This document shows, in pieces, positions 42,691 through 50,691 of a DNA stretch of 64,000 nucleotides. The notes below the pieces were generated by a model. It ran no database searches. It was not told where the DNA came from and saw only the letters and a program-made list of their open reading frames with translations. The stretch comes from Kibdelosporangium persicum. Its GTDB lineage: Bacteria > Actinomycetota > Actinomycetes > Mycobacteriales > Pseudonocardiaceae. The stretch lies in assembly GCF_013280595.1 (NCBI RefSeq), contig NZ_JAAATY010000001.1, positions 27,811 to 91,810 on the forward strand, in the 5' to 3' direction. The translations under genes and the position numbers were made by a program. The stretch's first letter is position 1. Every line of letters starts with the position of its first letter.

Positions 42691-43646
42691 GATGCCTTCG
42701 CGATCGCCTTCTCGAGTTCGGCCCGGTTCATCTTCGACCGGCCACGGATGTGCAGGTCACGGGCGCGTTCGTCCAGTTCCGCCTTGCTCAGCCCGGCGAG
42801 GCCGGGCTCCTTGGCCTTGCGCTTGCCCTGCTCCGGGGACTTCTCCCCGGCTGGTTCCCGCTTGCGGCCGTGGGTGGACTCGACGCTGCGGCGCAGGGCC
42901 TCCATCAGGTCGGTGACCTCGGTGGCCTGCGGCGGCTCGGCCTCGGCGACGATCTCGTTGCCCTTGGCCTTGTCCTCGATCAGCTTGTTCACCTTGTCGG
43001 TGTACGTGTCGCGGTAGTCCTCGGGCTGCCACTTCTCGCTCATCGACTCGATCAGCGCCGTGGCCATCTTGAGCTCCTTGCCCTGCGCGGCCTTCGCTCC
43101 CTTGACGGTCTCGGTGATCTCGCCGGGGTCCCTGATCTCGTCGGCGAAGTACATCGTCTCCAGCGCCATGATCCCGTCACGGGCGCGGACCGCCGTCAGG
43201 TACTGCTTGCCGCGCATGACAAACGTGGCGACCCCGGCACGGTTGCTCTCGGTCATCGCCTTGGCCAGCAGGGCGTACGGCTTGGCGTACTCCTTCTTGG
43301 CCGGTGCCAGCCAGTACGTCTTTTGGTAGAAGATCGGGTCGATCTCGTCGAGGTCCACAAAGGCCTCGATGTCGATCGTGCGCGACCGGCCGGGGGCGAT
43401 GTCGGCCAGTTCGTCCGGCTCGACCAGCACGAACTCGCCGTCACCGACCTCCCGGCCCTTGACGATGTCGCCGAACTCCACTTCCTTGCCGGTCCGTTCG
43501 TTGACCCGCTTGTAGCGGATCCGGTCGGACGTCCCGCGCTCGAACTGGTTGAAGTGGACGGTGTGGTCCGAGGTCGCGCTGTAGAGCTCCACCGGGATGC
43601 TGACCAGCCCGAAACTGATCGCCCCGCTCCAGATCGCACGCGCCAT
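42687..43646 (-). CDS. ku: Ku protein, non-homologous end joining
   Basis: A 319-residue bacterial Ku. MARAIWSGAISFGLVSIPVELY is the canonical start, with HFNQFERGTSDRIRYKRVNE, ALLAKAMTESNRAGVATFVMRGKQYL and the core beta-barrel residues throughout. A lysine-rich C-terminal extension (GRKREPAGEKSPEQGKRK) ends in a SAP/HeH-like helical motif (GLAGLSKAELDERARDL). Ku homodimers bind DNA ends and recruit LigD. No ligD gene is present in the window. A CsbD gene lies 29 bp upstream on the same strand. Confidence 0.97.
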   Translation of the reverse strand: MARAIWSGAISFGLVSIPVELYSATSDHTVHFNQFERGTSDRIRYKRVNERTGKEVEFGDIVKGREVGDGEFVLVEPDELADIAPGRSRTIDIEAFVDLDEIDPIFYQKTYWLAPAKKEYAKPYALLAKAMTESNRAGVATFVMRGKQYLTAVRARDGIMALETMYFADEIRDPGEITETVKGAKAAQGKELKMATALIESMSEKWQPEDYRDTYTDKVNKLIEDKAKGNEIVAEAEPPQATEVTDLMEALRRSVESTHGRKREPAGEKSPEQGKRKAKEPGLAGLSKAELDERARDLHIRGRSKMNRAELEKAIAKAS

Positions 43647-43675
43647 GACTACCGCTTACCCGTTCGCCCGGCGGA

Positions 43676-43828
43676 TCATTCGTCCGACCGCCTGATGTCC
43701 TCTTTGGCCTGTTCGGCCTCGGCCTCGCCTTCCACCCGCAGCGCCTCGTTGCCGGTGTACTCGCCCCACTCCTCCTTGATCTTGCCGACGATCTCCTCGA
43801 CCACGTGTTTCGGCTTGTCAGTCGCCAT
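43676..43828 (-). CDS. CsbD family stress protein
   Basis: A 50-residue hydrophilic protein: KHVVEEIVGKIKEEWGEYTG followed by EGEAEAEQAKEDIR, the CsbD helical pattern. CsbD-like proteins are abundant under general stress, with unknown mechanism. AGGAGGTGG precedes the ATG at 43828, one of the best ribosome sites in the window, which suggests high expression. It is followed by ku on the same strand. Confidence 0.85.
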   Translation of the reverse strand: MATDKPKHVVEEIVGKIKEEWGEYTGNEALRVEGEAEAEQAKEDIRRSDE

Positions 43829-43860
43829 CTCCACCTCCTGCTCCACAGTGGGGTACCCAC

Positions 43861-44859
43861 TCAGGCGTGGTCCCGCAACTCGATCACGCGCCCGTTGCGG
43901 GTCAACGGCTGCAGCGGCAGGGACACGGTGTCGCCGACCATGCCGGCCAGGTGTTGCAGCATGATCCCCTCCCGCAGCGCCCACGGGCAGATCTCCACCG
44001 AATCGATGTCCAGCGTCACCATGGTGTCGTGCGCGACCATCGCCCCGGCGAGGATCTGCCGGGCGCGGGACGCCGAGACGCCCCTGAGCCGGGCCCGTTC
44101 GGCCGCGGTGCGGCGGGCCAGCCGGGGAATCCACCGCGCGAGGTCGGTCACGCACAGTGTGCGCCGGACGAACGGGCCTTTACGCTGCGGAGCCGCGCCG
44201 GTGAGCCGGGCCAGTTGCTTGAACGTCTTCGACGTCGCGACCACGCGCCGTGGGTCACCTTCCCACCGCAACCGGTCGACCACCTCGCTGAGCGTGTCGC
44301 GGATGTGTCTCCGGGCCGCTTTGAGCTGTTTGGCGGTCGGCGGGTCGTCGGGCAGGAACCGGCGGGTCACCCGGCCGGCGCCGAGCGGCAGCGAGACGGC
44401 GAGGTCCGGCTCGGCGTCCCGGCCGAGCACGATCTCCATCGAGCCGCCGCCGATGTCCAGCACCAGCAGGCGCCCCGCCGACCAGCCGTACCAGCGGTGC
44501 GCCGCGACGTACGTCAGCCTGGCCTCCTGCTCGCCGGACAGGTACTGCGGCGTGATCGCGGCCGCCTGCTGGATCCGTTCGAGGACCTCGGCGCGGTTGG
44601 TGGCGTCCCTGATCGCCGAGGTGACGAACGGGTAGAGCTGGTCGACCGAGTACCGGTACGCGAAATCCACCGCACGGGACACCGCGTCGGCGACCCGCCG
44701 CACGCCTTCGGCGTCGATGGCGCCGTCCGCGCCGATCGCCTCGGCCAGCAACGTCGGTTCCTTCACGCAGTGCGCGGGGAGCGGGGGAGCGCCGGCGCGG
44801 GCATCGATCACCTGTAACTGCGCGGAGTTCGAGCCGATGTCGAGCACACCGATTCTCAT
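43861..44859 (-). CDS. Ppx/GppA family phosphatase
   Basis: A 332-residue protein of the exopolyphosphatase/guanosine pentaphosphatase family: MRIGVLDIGSNSAQLQVIDA (ATP-binding phosphate-1 loop), FVTSAIRDATNRAEVLERIQ, LSGEQEARLTYVAAHRW and LVLDIGGGSMEIVLG. It may cleave polyphosphate or pppGpp. The ATG at 44859 coincides with the domain start; earlier in-frame codons add unrelated sequence. It is divergent from the secreted peptidase gene, and the CsbD/ku genes follow on the same strand. Confidence 0.93.
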   Translation of the reverse strand: MRIGVLDIGSNSAQLQVIDARAGAPPLPAHCVKEPTLLAEAIGADGAIDAEGVRRVADAVSRAVDFAYRYSVDQLYPFVTSAIRDATNRAEVLERIQQAAAITPQYLSGEQEARLTYVAAHRWYGWSAGRLLVLDIGGGSMEIVLGRDAEPDLAVSLPLGAGRVTRRFLPDDPPTAKQLKAARRHIRDTLSEVVDRLRWEGDPRRVVATSKTFKQLARLTGAAPQRKGPFVRRTLCVTDLARWIPRLARRTAAERARLRGVSASRARQILAGAMVAHDTMVTLDIDSVEICPWALREGIMLQHLAGMVGDTVSLPLQPLTRNGRVIELRDHA

Positions 44860-44969
44860 AGGGAACCGAGTACCCCCGGGGACGGCCGCCGAATCTGGGC
44901 CGATCGGCCTAACCGAACACGATGGCACCGAAGTACGTTGGCTTTTGTCCACCACACTGGGAGGCATTC

Positions 44970-46190
44970 GTGCGGGTTCCTGTTGGCCCCTTGGTCGGCG
45001 CAGTCATCGCGAGCGTGGGATTGGGCCTGGTCAGCCCGGTTGCCGCGGTCGCGCGGCCGGAGGTTCAGGCCAGACCCTGTAGCGACGATCCCCGTGACCT
45101 GCCGATCCACGAGTTCACCGACTACCGTGAACTCCAGGTCGAACTGGGCAGGCTGCAACGGGTCAGCAAGGGCAGGCTGAAGGTCGAGACAGCGGGCCGG
45201 TCCACCCGGGGCCGCGCGATCCACCGGGTGACCGTCGGCACGGGTCCGAAAGTGATGGTCGTCAGCAGCGAGATCCACGGCAACGAGAAGACCGGGACCG
45301 ACGCGCTGCTGCGCATCCTGGACTTCCTCGGCACGTCGGAATCCGCGCACGCCAAACGGTTACGCGCGACGATCACGTTCGTCGCGGTGCCCAAGCTCAA
45401 TCCGGACGGCGCCGAACTCGACCGTCGCGGCAACGACCTGTCGTGGACCGAGGTGCAGCAGACGTTCCCGCAGCTGGCCGGCCGTCCACTCGCGTGGAAC
45501 TACATCTCCGGCGAGGTGCAGGGCGACGACTACCGCACCCGGCCCGGGTTCGACGTCAACCGCGACTTCCACCCCGAACTGGACTACGTCCCGCAGGCCG
45601 CGGACGTGCCCGGGTCGCCGGACCGGCCCGGCTGGTTCATCACGCCGGAGGCCAGGGCCCTGCGCCAGATCTACCTGGACCTGAAGGCAGAACGGGGCAA
45701 GGTCCCTGACGTCTACGTCGACCTGCATCACCAGGGCGCGTGTGTCCGGCAGGCGGGCAGCGACAAGTTGCTCGACGTGGCGGTGGACTACCCGCCGTTG
45801 CCCGACCGGTTCTTCGAGGACGGCCAGAAGTACGCGAAGTACCGTGACGTGTACACAAAGGACGAATCACGGCAGCTGGCGATCAGCGCCTACAACGGGA
45901 TGACCGAAGGCGGGTACGTCGGCGCTCGTTATCCCCATGCGCCCGACCGTGACCTGCCCGGTCAGGCTCGCTGCTCGTTCGCGTTGAACGGCACCGGAAC
46001 CGTGCTGTTCGAGGTCCGTGGCCAGACGCAAACCCTTGGCCAGCAACACCGTGAGCGCTTCACCCGTGCGGTGGTCGCCGGGCTGAACCGGATGATCGCC
46101 GACGTGAGCACCGGCGCGGTCGACCGGATCGACCCGGAGAAGTTCGACACCATCCCCGGCACCGCGGCTGCCGGGGCGTTGGTGGACTAA
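44970..46190 (+). CDS. Secreted M14-family zinc carboxypeptidase
   Basis: A 406-residue protein with a signal peptide (cleavage near VAAVARP). The M14 zinc ligands are in SSEIHGNEKTGT (His and Glu) and VDLHHQG (His), with FVAVPKLNPDGAELDRRGND and the catalytic Glu in TVLFEVRGQ. It should remove C-terminal residues from peptides, or cleave cell-wall peptides, outside the cell. GTG 44970 is chosen since GGGAGG lies 6 bp upstream and it opens the signal peptide; an upstream ATG at 44922 is less likely. Confidence 0.92.
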   Translation: MRVPVGPLVGAVIASVGLGLVSPVAAVARPEVQARPCSDDPRDLPIHEFTDYRELQVELGRLQRVSKGRLKVETAGRSTRGRAIHRVTVGTGPKVMVVSSEIHGNEKTGTDALLRILDFLGTSESAHAKRLRATITFVAVPKLNPDGAELDRRGNDLSWTEVQQTFPQLAGRPLAWNYISGEVQGDDYRTRPGFDVNRDFHPELDYVPQAADVPGSPDRPGWFITPEARALRQIYLDLKAERGKVPDVYVDLHHQGACVRQAGSDKLLDVAVDYPPLPDRFFEDGQKYAKYRDVYTKDESRQLAISAYNGMTEGGYVGARYPHAPDRDLPGQARCSFALNGTGTVLFEVRGQTQTLGQQHRERFTRAVVAGLNRMIADVSTGAVDRIDPEKFDTIPGTAAAGALVD

Positions 46191-47047
46191 CCGAAGAACT
46201 TCACCAGGTGGGCCACTACCTCGTCCGGCTTCTCCTCGACGAGGTAGTGCCCGGCGCCGGTGATCCGCTCGAACCGGAAGCCGGCGGTCTGCTTGCGCAG
46301 CGCCGGTTCCAGGAACGGGTTGTCCTCGGAGGCGATGCCGAGCACGGGCAACGTCAGCGGGGCGTAGGTCTTCTCGTCGCGGATGTCCTGCCCGAAGGTC
46401 TGGTACCAGCCGTTCGACGCGCGGATCGCGTCCGGGGAGTCGTAGGCCCTGGTGTAGATCTCGCGGTCGGCGTCACTGATCGCATCCTTGTCGACCAGCA
46501 TCATGTCGCAGAGGTGGTCGATCAGCGGCCGGACCCGGCCCTCCAGCAGGATCTGCGGGAGGTCGGTGAGCTGGTTGAACGCGAACCACCAGAGGAACGG
46601 CTGGTGATCCTGCGGCAGCATGGTGAGCGCGTACAGGCTCTCCTCCGGGTGCGGGATGTCCAGCAGCGCCAGTCTGCCGACGACATCGGGGTGGTTCGCG
46701 GCCAGGCTGTGCGCCACCATGGCACCGATGTCGGTCCCGGCGACGTCCACCCGCTCGTAGCCGAGTGACCGCACCAGTTCGTGGATGTCGCGGGCCATGG
46801 TCTTCTTGTCGTAGCCCGTTTCCGGCTTGGCGGACGCGCCCATGCCGCGGATGTCCACCACGATCACGCGGTAGTGCTCGGCCAGCGGCCGCATCACCTT
46901 GTGGAACTCCCACCACGTGTGCGGCCAGCCGCCCATCAGGACGAGCGGGTCGCCCGCACCGCCGATCACGTAGTGCAGACGGGTTCCGTTGACGTCCGCG
47001 TACTCACTGCGGAACCCCAGGGATGCGGCCAGTTCGGCGTCAGACAT
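46187..47047 (-). CDS. Alpha/beta hydrolase, epoxide hydrolase/dehalogenase-like
   Basis: A 286-residue protein with VDVAGTDIGAMVAHSLA as nucleophile elbow (Asp instead of Ser, as in epoxide hydrolases and haloalkane dehalogenases), VVDIRGMGASAKPETGYDKK in the cap-proximal region, and FERITGAGHYLVEEKP supplying the catalytic His. The ATG at 47047 gives a standard N-terminus. It follows a TetR gene by 45 bp, with a GAACGTTC palindrome between. Confidence 0.9.
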   Translation of the reverse strand: MSDAELAASLGFRSEYADVNGTRLHYVIGGAGDPLVLMGGWPHTWWEFHKVMRPLAEHYRVIVVDIRGMGASAKPETGYDKKTMARDIHELVRSLGYERVDVAGTDIGAMVAHSLAANHPDVVGRLALLDIPHPEESLYALTMLPQDHQPFLWWFAFNQLTDLPQILLEGRVRPLIDHLCDMMLVDKDAISDADREIYTRAYDSPDAIRASNGWYQTFGQDIRDEKTYAPLTLPVLGIASEDNPFLEPALRKQTAGFRFERITGAGHYLVEEKPDEVVAHLVKFFG

Positions 47048-47092
47048 GACTGATCCATTCCAGATCGAACGTTCCAATATAAGGGCGTGAAA

Positions 47093-47671
47093 CTAGTCGA
47101 GCAGGGACAGCGCGTGATCAACGGCGTCGGTCAGCCGTTGCCGGTCGGGCCGTTTGGCGATCACGCGGATGCCCTGCACGAACGTGATCAGGAACCGGGC
47201 AAGGGAGTACGGGTCCTTGTCGCCGCTGAGCTCGCCCTGGTTCCGCGCGCGGACGAGAGCGCCCGCGATGGCCGATTCCAGGCCGCCGAGCCCGATGTCC
47301 ACCCGGCGGGCGGCGAGTTCGTCGTGGGGCAGGCACTCGATGGCCGTGTTGGTGACAAAACAGCCTTTGCGGTCCGGGTCCGTTTCGGCGTCCTCGGCGA
47401 ACGACCTGATCAGCTGCTTCACCGCGGCCAGGGCGTCGCCTTCGGGGAACAGGGCGGACGCGGCCTTGCCGTTCATCTCCTCGCTGTAGCGGTCCAGGGC
47501 GCGCAGGTACAGATCGTGCTTGGTGCCGAAGGTGGCGTACAGACTGGCCCGGCCGATCCCCAGACGGTCGACCAGGTCCTGGATGGACGTGGCTTCGTAT
47601 CCCTTGCGCCAGAACAAGTCCAGTGCGGCACGCAAAGCCGCGTCCGGGTCGAACTCCTTGGTCCTGGCCAC
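47093..47671 (-). CDS. TetR family regulator
   Basis: A 192-residue protein: LRAALDLFWRKGYEATSIQDLVDRLGIGRASLYATFGTKHDLYLRAL is the DNA-binding domain. The C-terminal domain (KGCFVTNTAIECLP) matches the TetR_C group that represses small-molecule-modifying enzymes. A GTG at 47671 starts the conserved region. TGGAACG half-sites occur on both sides of the gene (47067-47083 and about 47690). It lies 14 bp after the phosphotransferase gene and before the hydrolase gene. Confidence 0.9.
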   Translation of the reverse strand: MARTKEFDPDAALRAALDLFWRKGYEATSIQDLVDRLGIGRASLYATFGTKHDLYLRALDRYSEEMNGKAASALFPEGDALAAVKQLIRSFAEDAETDPDRKGCFVTNTAIECLPHDELAARRVDIGLGGLESAIAGALVRARNQGELSGDKDPYSLARFLITFVQGIRVIAKRPDRQRLTDAVDHALSLLD

Positions 47672-47685
47672 GCCGTCACGGTAAC

Positions 47686-48216
47686 CTAACTGGAACGAGT
47701 GGTCAAGAATGCGGCGATGGTCCGCGCGCACCGCACGGCCTCGGTGGCCGTGGTGTCGACTTCGAGGTCGTAGCGCACGCCCTGGTGGACCAGTTCCGCC
47801 TGTTTCGCCGCCATTCCACGGACCCGGTCACCGCGCGCCATCTCGCGGCCCGCGGCGACCTCGCTGTCGCAACGGACGCCGACCCACAGCACGTGCAGTC
47901 CCGCCAACGCCGTCAGCCACCGTCCTTGGGACTCCGCGCCGCCGAGGAACACCTCGTCGACGATGATCCGCGCGCCCGCGCGGGCCATCGCGGCGACACC
48001 CTGGATCCAGGCGTCCTCGAGCGCGCGGAAGTCCGGGCCGGCGCTCACCTCCCCGTCCGGGCCGATGACGACCGCCGACGACCGCGGCATCGCCTCGATC
48101 AGCGAGTCCACGCCGAAAGTCAGCCAGGGATCAGGCAGGATGCTCTGCAAACACCGGGCGATGCCGGACTTGCCCGAACTGGAGCCGCCGTTGAGCACGA
48201 TCACCTGAGTCGACAC
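47686..48216 (-). CDS. cpt: Chloramphenicol phosphotransferase-like kinase
   Basis: A 176-residue P-loop kinase: [20 protein letters not shown] (Walker A), [53 protein letters not shown] and [18 protein letters not shown]. By memory it is extremely close along its full length to the Streptomyces venezuelae Cpt that phosphorylates the primary hydroxyl of chloramphenicol, including the proposed catalytic Asp in FGVDSL. The GTG at 48216 matches that protein's start. It may confer chloramphenicol resistance. The gene is 14 bp before the TetR gene. Confidence 0.88.
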   Translation of the reverse strand: MSTQVIVLNGGSSSGKSGIARCLQSILPDPWLTFGVDSLIEAMPRSSAVVIGPDGEVSAGPDFRALEDAWIQGVAAMARAGARIIVDEVFLGGAESQGRWLTALAGLHVLWVGVRCDSEVAAGREMARGDRVRGMAAKQAELVHQGVRYDLEVDTTATEAVRCARTIAAFLTTRSS

Positions 48217-48886
48217 GGCAGGCAGTGTGACCCACCGGCGCCGGGCGCGCTCGGTATTTTCGGCGTTCACCACGGTGCGCTCAAGCTTCATGCCGCGGGC
48301 CGGCGGTCGTGGCCGGTTCGTGGCCGATGGAGACGTTCCCGCATTTCGGCGGCATTGATTCGTGACCGGTTATTCGTGTTCCCGCGAGGCTTGGACGGTC
48401 CCCTCGAAATGGGACGAGTCATCATGACGAGTTCTCGGCCCCGTACGTCACTCCTGGGACGCCGGCCAGGACGTCGTTGGTGTCACTTCGCCACCCGATC
48501 GGGCCTGTCGTTCCGAAAGGACCACCGTTGTGCGCCGTTTCGTCGACCGGTTACCACTTTCGTGTTCACTGTATCGGGCGACCTGGCGGCCGGTGGGTCT
48601 TGAATTGCGAATCCTGAATAGTGGAGTCGGTCGATCAGCTTGACGGTGCCCGGTTGCCGTTCGTCGCGTGAAAACCACCGCTTATCGGCCTTTTGGGCAC
48701 TCCGGATAGGTGTCCTTGCGACGTCGAATGGGGACCTGCTTCAATTTGGCAGTGCGCTGACATGCGAACTCACGTGCATTGGTGGTTCGGGAGGCGCATA
48801 CAGGGGCGGCTCGCTGTGCCAGCAGCGAGCCGCGTCGCCCTGGCTTCCTGCGGTATCGCTGATGACACAAGAAGGGAAACAAGGAC
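48217..48886. other. Gene-poor, lower-GC stretch
   Basis: No gene is supported in these 670 bp. Several small open frames exist on both strands but have no motif, ribosome site or actinobacterial codon bias, and the base composition is visibly lower in GC than on either side. It probably holds the promoters of the phosphotransferase and small membrane-protein genes and may be transferred or non-coding DNA. Confidence 0.6.
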
Positions 48887-49186
48887 ATGCCCATTATAGG
48901 GCCAGGTCAACCACGGAATCCAGACGAATCCGTCCCTCGTTGGACGGATTTCCTGGTCTCCGGTGCGACCGGTGATTCGCGCAGGTCATCGGACCGGACT
49001 CGGGCGCCGGGCCGTCCGATGCGCCCGATCTGGCTGATCGACCGGGCGCTGCACGCCCCCACATGGGTCCCGGTCATCCGGCTGGGGATACTCACGACAG
49101 TGGTCTGCTGTATGGCTGTTTTCGTGTTCCAGTCGTTCGTTTCGCCGAGCGCTCGGGTGAATCGTCCGGCGGGAGCGAGCTGGTGA
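48887..49186 (+). CDS. Small membrane protein upstream of GntR gene
   Basis: A 99-residue protein with a polar N-terminal part, one membrane helix (LGILTTVVCCMAVFVFQSFV) and a short outside tail. No family is recognised. GAAGGG lies 10 bp before the ATG. Its stop overlaps the GTG of the GntR gene (GTGA), so the two are probably co-translated. The codon usage is less biased than that of neighbouring genes, which fits recent acquisition. Confidence 0.55.
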   Translation: MPIIGPGQPRNPDESVPRWTDFLVSGATGDSRRSSDRTRAPGRPMRPIWLIDRALHAPTWVPVIRLGILTTVVCCMAVFVFQSFVSPSARVNRPAGASW

Positions 49187-49950
49187 AGAAGAAGGACATG
49201 ATCGCCGGCGTCCTGCGGCACGAGATCATGGCGGGCCGGTATCCCTCCGGCAGCATGCTTCCCAGTGAGACGCAGTTGATGGAACGGTTCACCGTGTCGC
49301 GGACGCCGGTGCGCGATGCCATCACCATGTTGAAAGCCGAAGGACTGATCTCGGTCCACCACGGCAAAGGAGCCGTCGTCCGCGTCCGGCCCGAATGGGT
49401 CGTGCGCTCCCATCCACGCAAGATCGTCGACGAGGCCAAACCGGGCAGTGGATCGCCGGACTACTTCGACCTGGATCTCGAAGGCTACCAATGGGACATC
49501 GTCGACGAACCGACACACGAGCGCGTACGGGCCACAGCCGGCCTGGCGCTGATGATCGGGGTCCGCGAAGGCACCGACGTGTTCGTCTACGACCAACTGC
49601 TCGACGACGGGCAGGGCCGCCGGATGTTCCACCGGCTGTACCTGCCGTTCGACACTGTCAACGACGTGCGCAGGCTCGGTGGCCCGGCCTACCGGACCCC
49701 GACCGAGCTGTACAGCATTCTGGCGGCCGCCGGATATGAGGTCATCTGGCGGGAAGGAATCCGGGCCATGATGCCGCCGCGCGAAGACGCCACGCGGCTG
49801 CGGATACCGGACGCCACACCCATGCTGGTCGCCCAACGGATCGCGGCGGCACCGGACGGCCGTCCGTTCGCGATGGAGGAAACCCGGATCAGCGCCGAGA
49901 ACGCCAAGTTCGTCTACGAACTGGTGTGTGCCTCCGGGGATCAGCAGTAG
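49183..49950 (+). CDS. GntR family regulator with UTRA domain
   Basis: A 255-residue protein: KKKDMIAGVLRHEIMAGRYPSGSMLPSETQLMERFTVSRTPVRDAITMLKAEGLISV is the winged-helix domain. A UTRA (chorismate-lyase-fold) ligand domain follows (VREGTDVFVYDQLL, RMFHRLYLPFDTV, ELYSILAAAGYEVIWRE and PDATPMLVAQRI). The GTG has GGGAG 7 bp upstream. The HutC/KorSA-like architecture is common on actinomycete plasmids and integrative elements, but no transfer genes flank it. Confidence 0.9.
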   Translation: MKKKDMIAGVLRHEIMAGRYPSGSMLPSETQLMERFTVSRTPVRDAITMLKAEGLISVHHGKGAVVRVRPEWVVRSHPRKIVDEAKPGSGSPDYFDLDLEGYQWDIVDEPTHERVRATAGLALMIGVREGTDVFVYDQLLDDGQGRRMFHRLYLPFDTVNDVRRLGGPAYRTPTELYSILAAAGYEVIWREGIRAMMPPREDATRLRIPDATPMLVAQRIAAAPDGRPFAMEETRISAENAKFVYELVCASGDQQ

Positions 49951-50047
49951 CGACAGGTCGACGCCTGCCCCGGCGGACGGCCGTCGGGGCGGCTTCTGGC
50001 GTACGCACTTCGGATTCCCAGGCACCGCGCCGCGTCTGAGAGCGCTC

Positions 50048-50536
50048 TCATGGATGTGTCCCGTTGTCGTCCGGCCCGCGGCTGGGCCAGCGCTGCTGGT
50101 CCCTGGACCACGCGTCCAGCACGATCAGCGTCTTGGTGCCGGTGACGCGGTGGCTGCGGCGGATCTCGTCGATGCGCTCCTGGAGGTGGGCCAGGTCGCG
50201 GACGCGCAGCCAGATCAACGCGTCCGGGTCGCCCGCGATGGTGAACACCGCCTGCGTCTCCGGCATCGCCGTGGTCGTCTGCACGATCTCGGCCACGTTG
50301 GTGGTGCCCGCGAACCGCAGCTCCGTGAACGCCTCGATGCCCCAGCCGAGTTTGGCGTGGTCGACCTGCACCGTGTAGCCCAGGATCACGCCACTCTCCT
50401 GCAGCCGGTCGATCCGGCGTTTGACCGCCGCGATCGACAACGAGACCCGGCCGGCGATGTCCGACAGCGTCCGGCGGGCATCCTGGCGCAGCAGCGCCAA
50501 GATCTCGTGGTCGGTGGGGTCCAGCTGGACAGTCAT
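50048..50536 (-). CDS. Lrp/AsnC family regulator
   Basis: A 162-residue protein: LDPTDHEILALLRQDARRTLSDIAGRVSLSIAAVKRRIDRLQESG is the DNA-binding domain, followed by a RAM domain with PETQAVFTIAGDPDALIWLRV. It is divergent from the indolepyruvate oxidoreductase gene and is probably its aromatic-amino-acid-responsive regulator. The ATG at 50536 is standard for the family. Confidence 0.92.
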   Translation of the reverse strand: MTVQLDPTDHEILALLRQDARRTLSDIAGRVSLSIAAVKRRIDRLQESGVILGYTVQVDHAKLGWGIEAFTELRFAGTTNVAEIVQTTTAMPETQAVFTIAGDPDALIWLRVRDLAHLQERIDEIRRSHRVTGTKTLIVLDAWSRDQQRWPSRGPDDNGTHP

Positions 50537-50557
50537 GGCCGCAGACTGTACGCGGTG

Positions 50558-50604
50558 CGCAAAAAGTTCGAGGCTCACGGCGGTTCCGGGGCGACTTTTT
50601 TGCG
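50558..50604. promoter_or_regulatory. Inverted A/T-tract repeat in the Lrp/IOR space
   Basis: CGCAAAAAGT (50558-50567) and ACTTTTTTGCG (50594-50604) form an inverted repeat separated by 26 bp between the divergent Lrp and indolepyruvate oxidoreductase genes. The arms and spacing suit one or two Lrp-octamer contacts. Confidence 0.6.
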
Positions 50605-50691
50605 TCTTTTCCGCGGCACGGTGCCACGGTTGTTGCATGACGCCGGATGTCGTTGTGTGGTGTGCGCAACACGCGTGCCAGGGAGGCCTCG

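Noticed and set aside
48682..48894. 70-codon minus-strand frame in the gene-poor stretch
   Set aside because: No motif, no ribosome site and poor codon bias.
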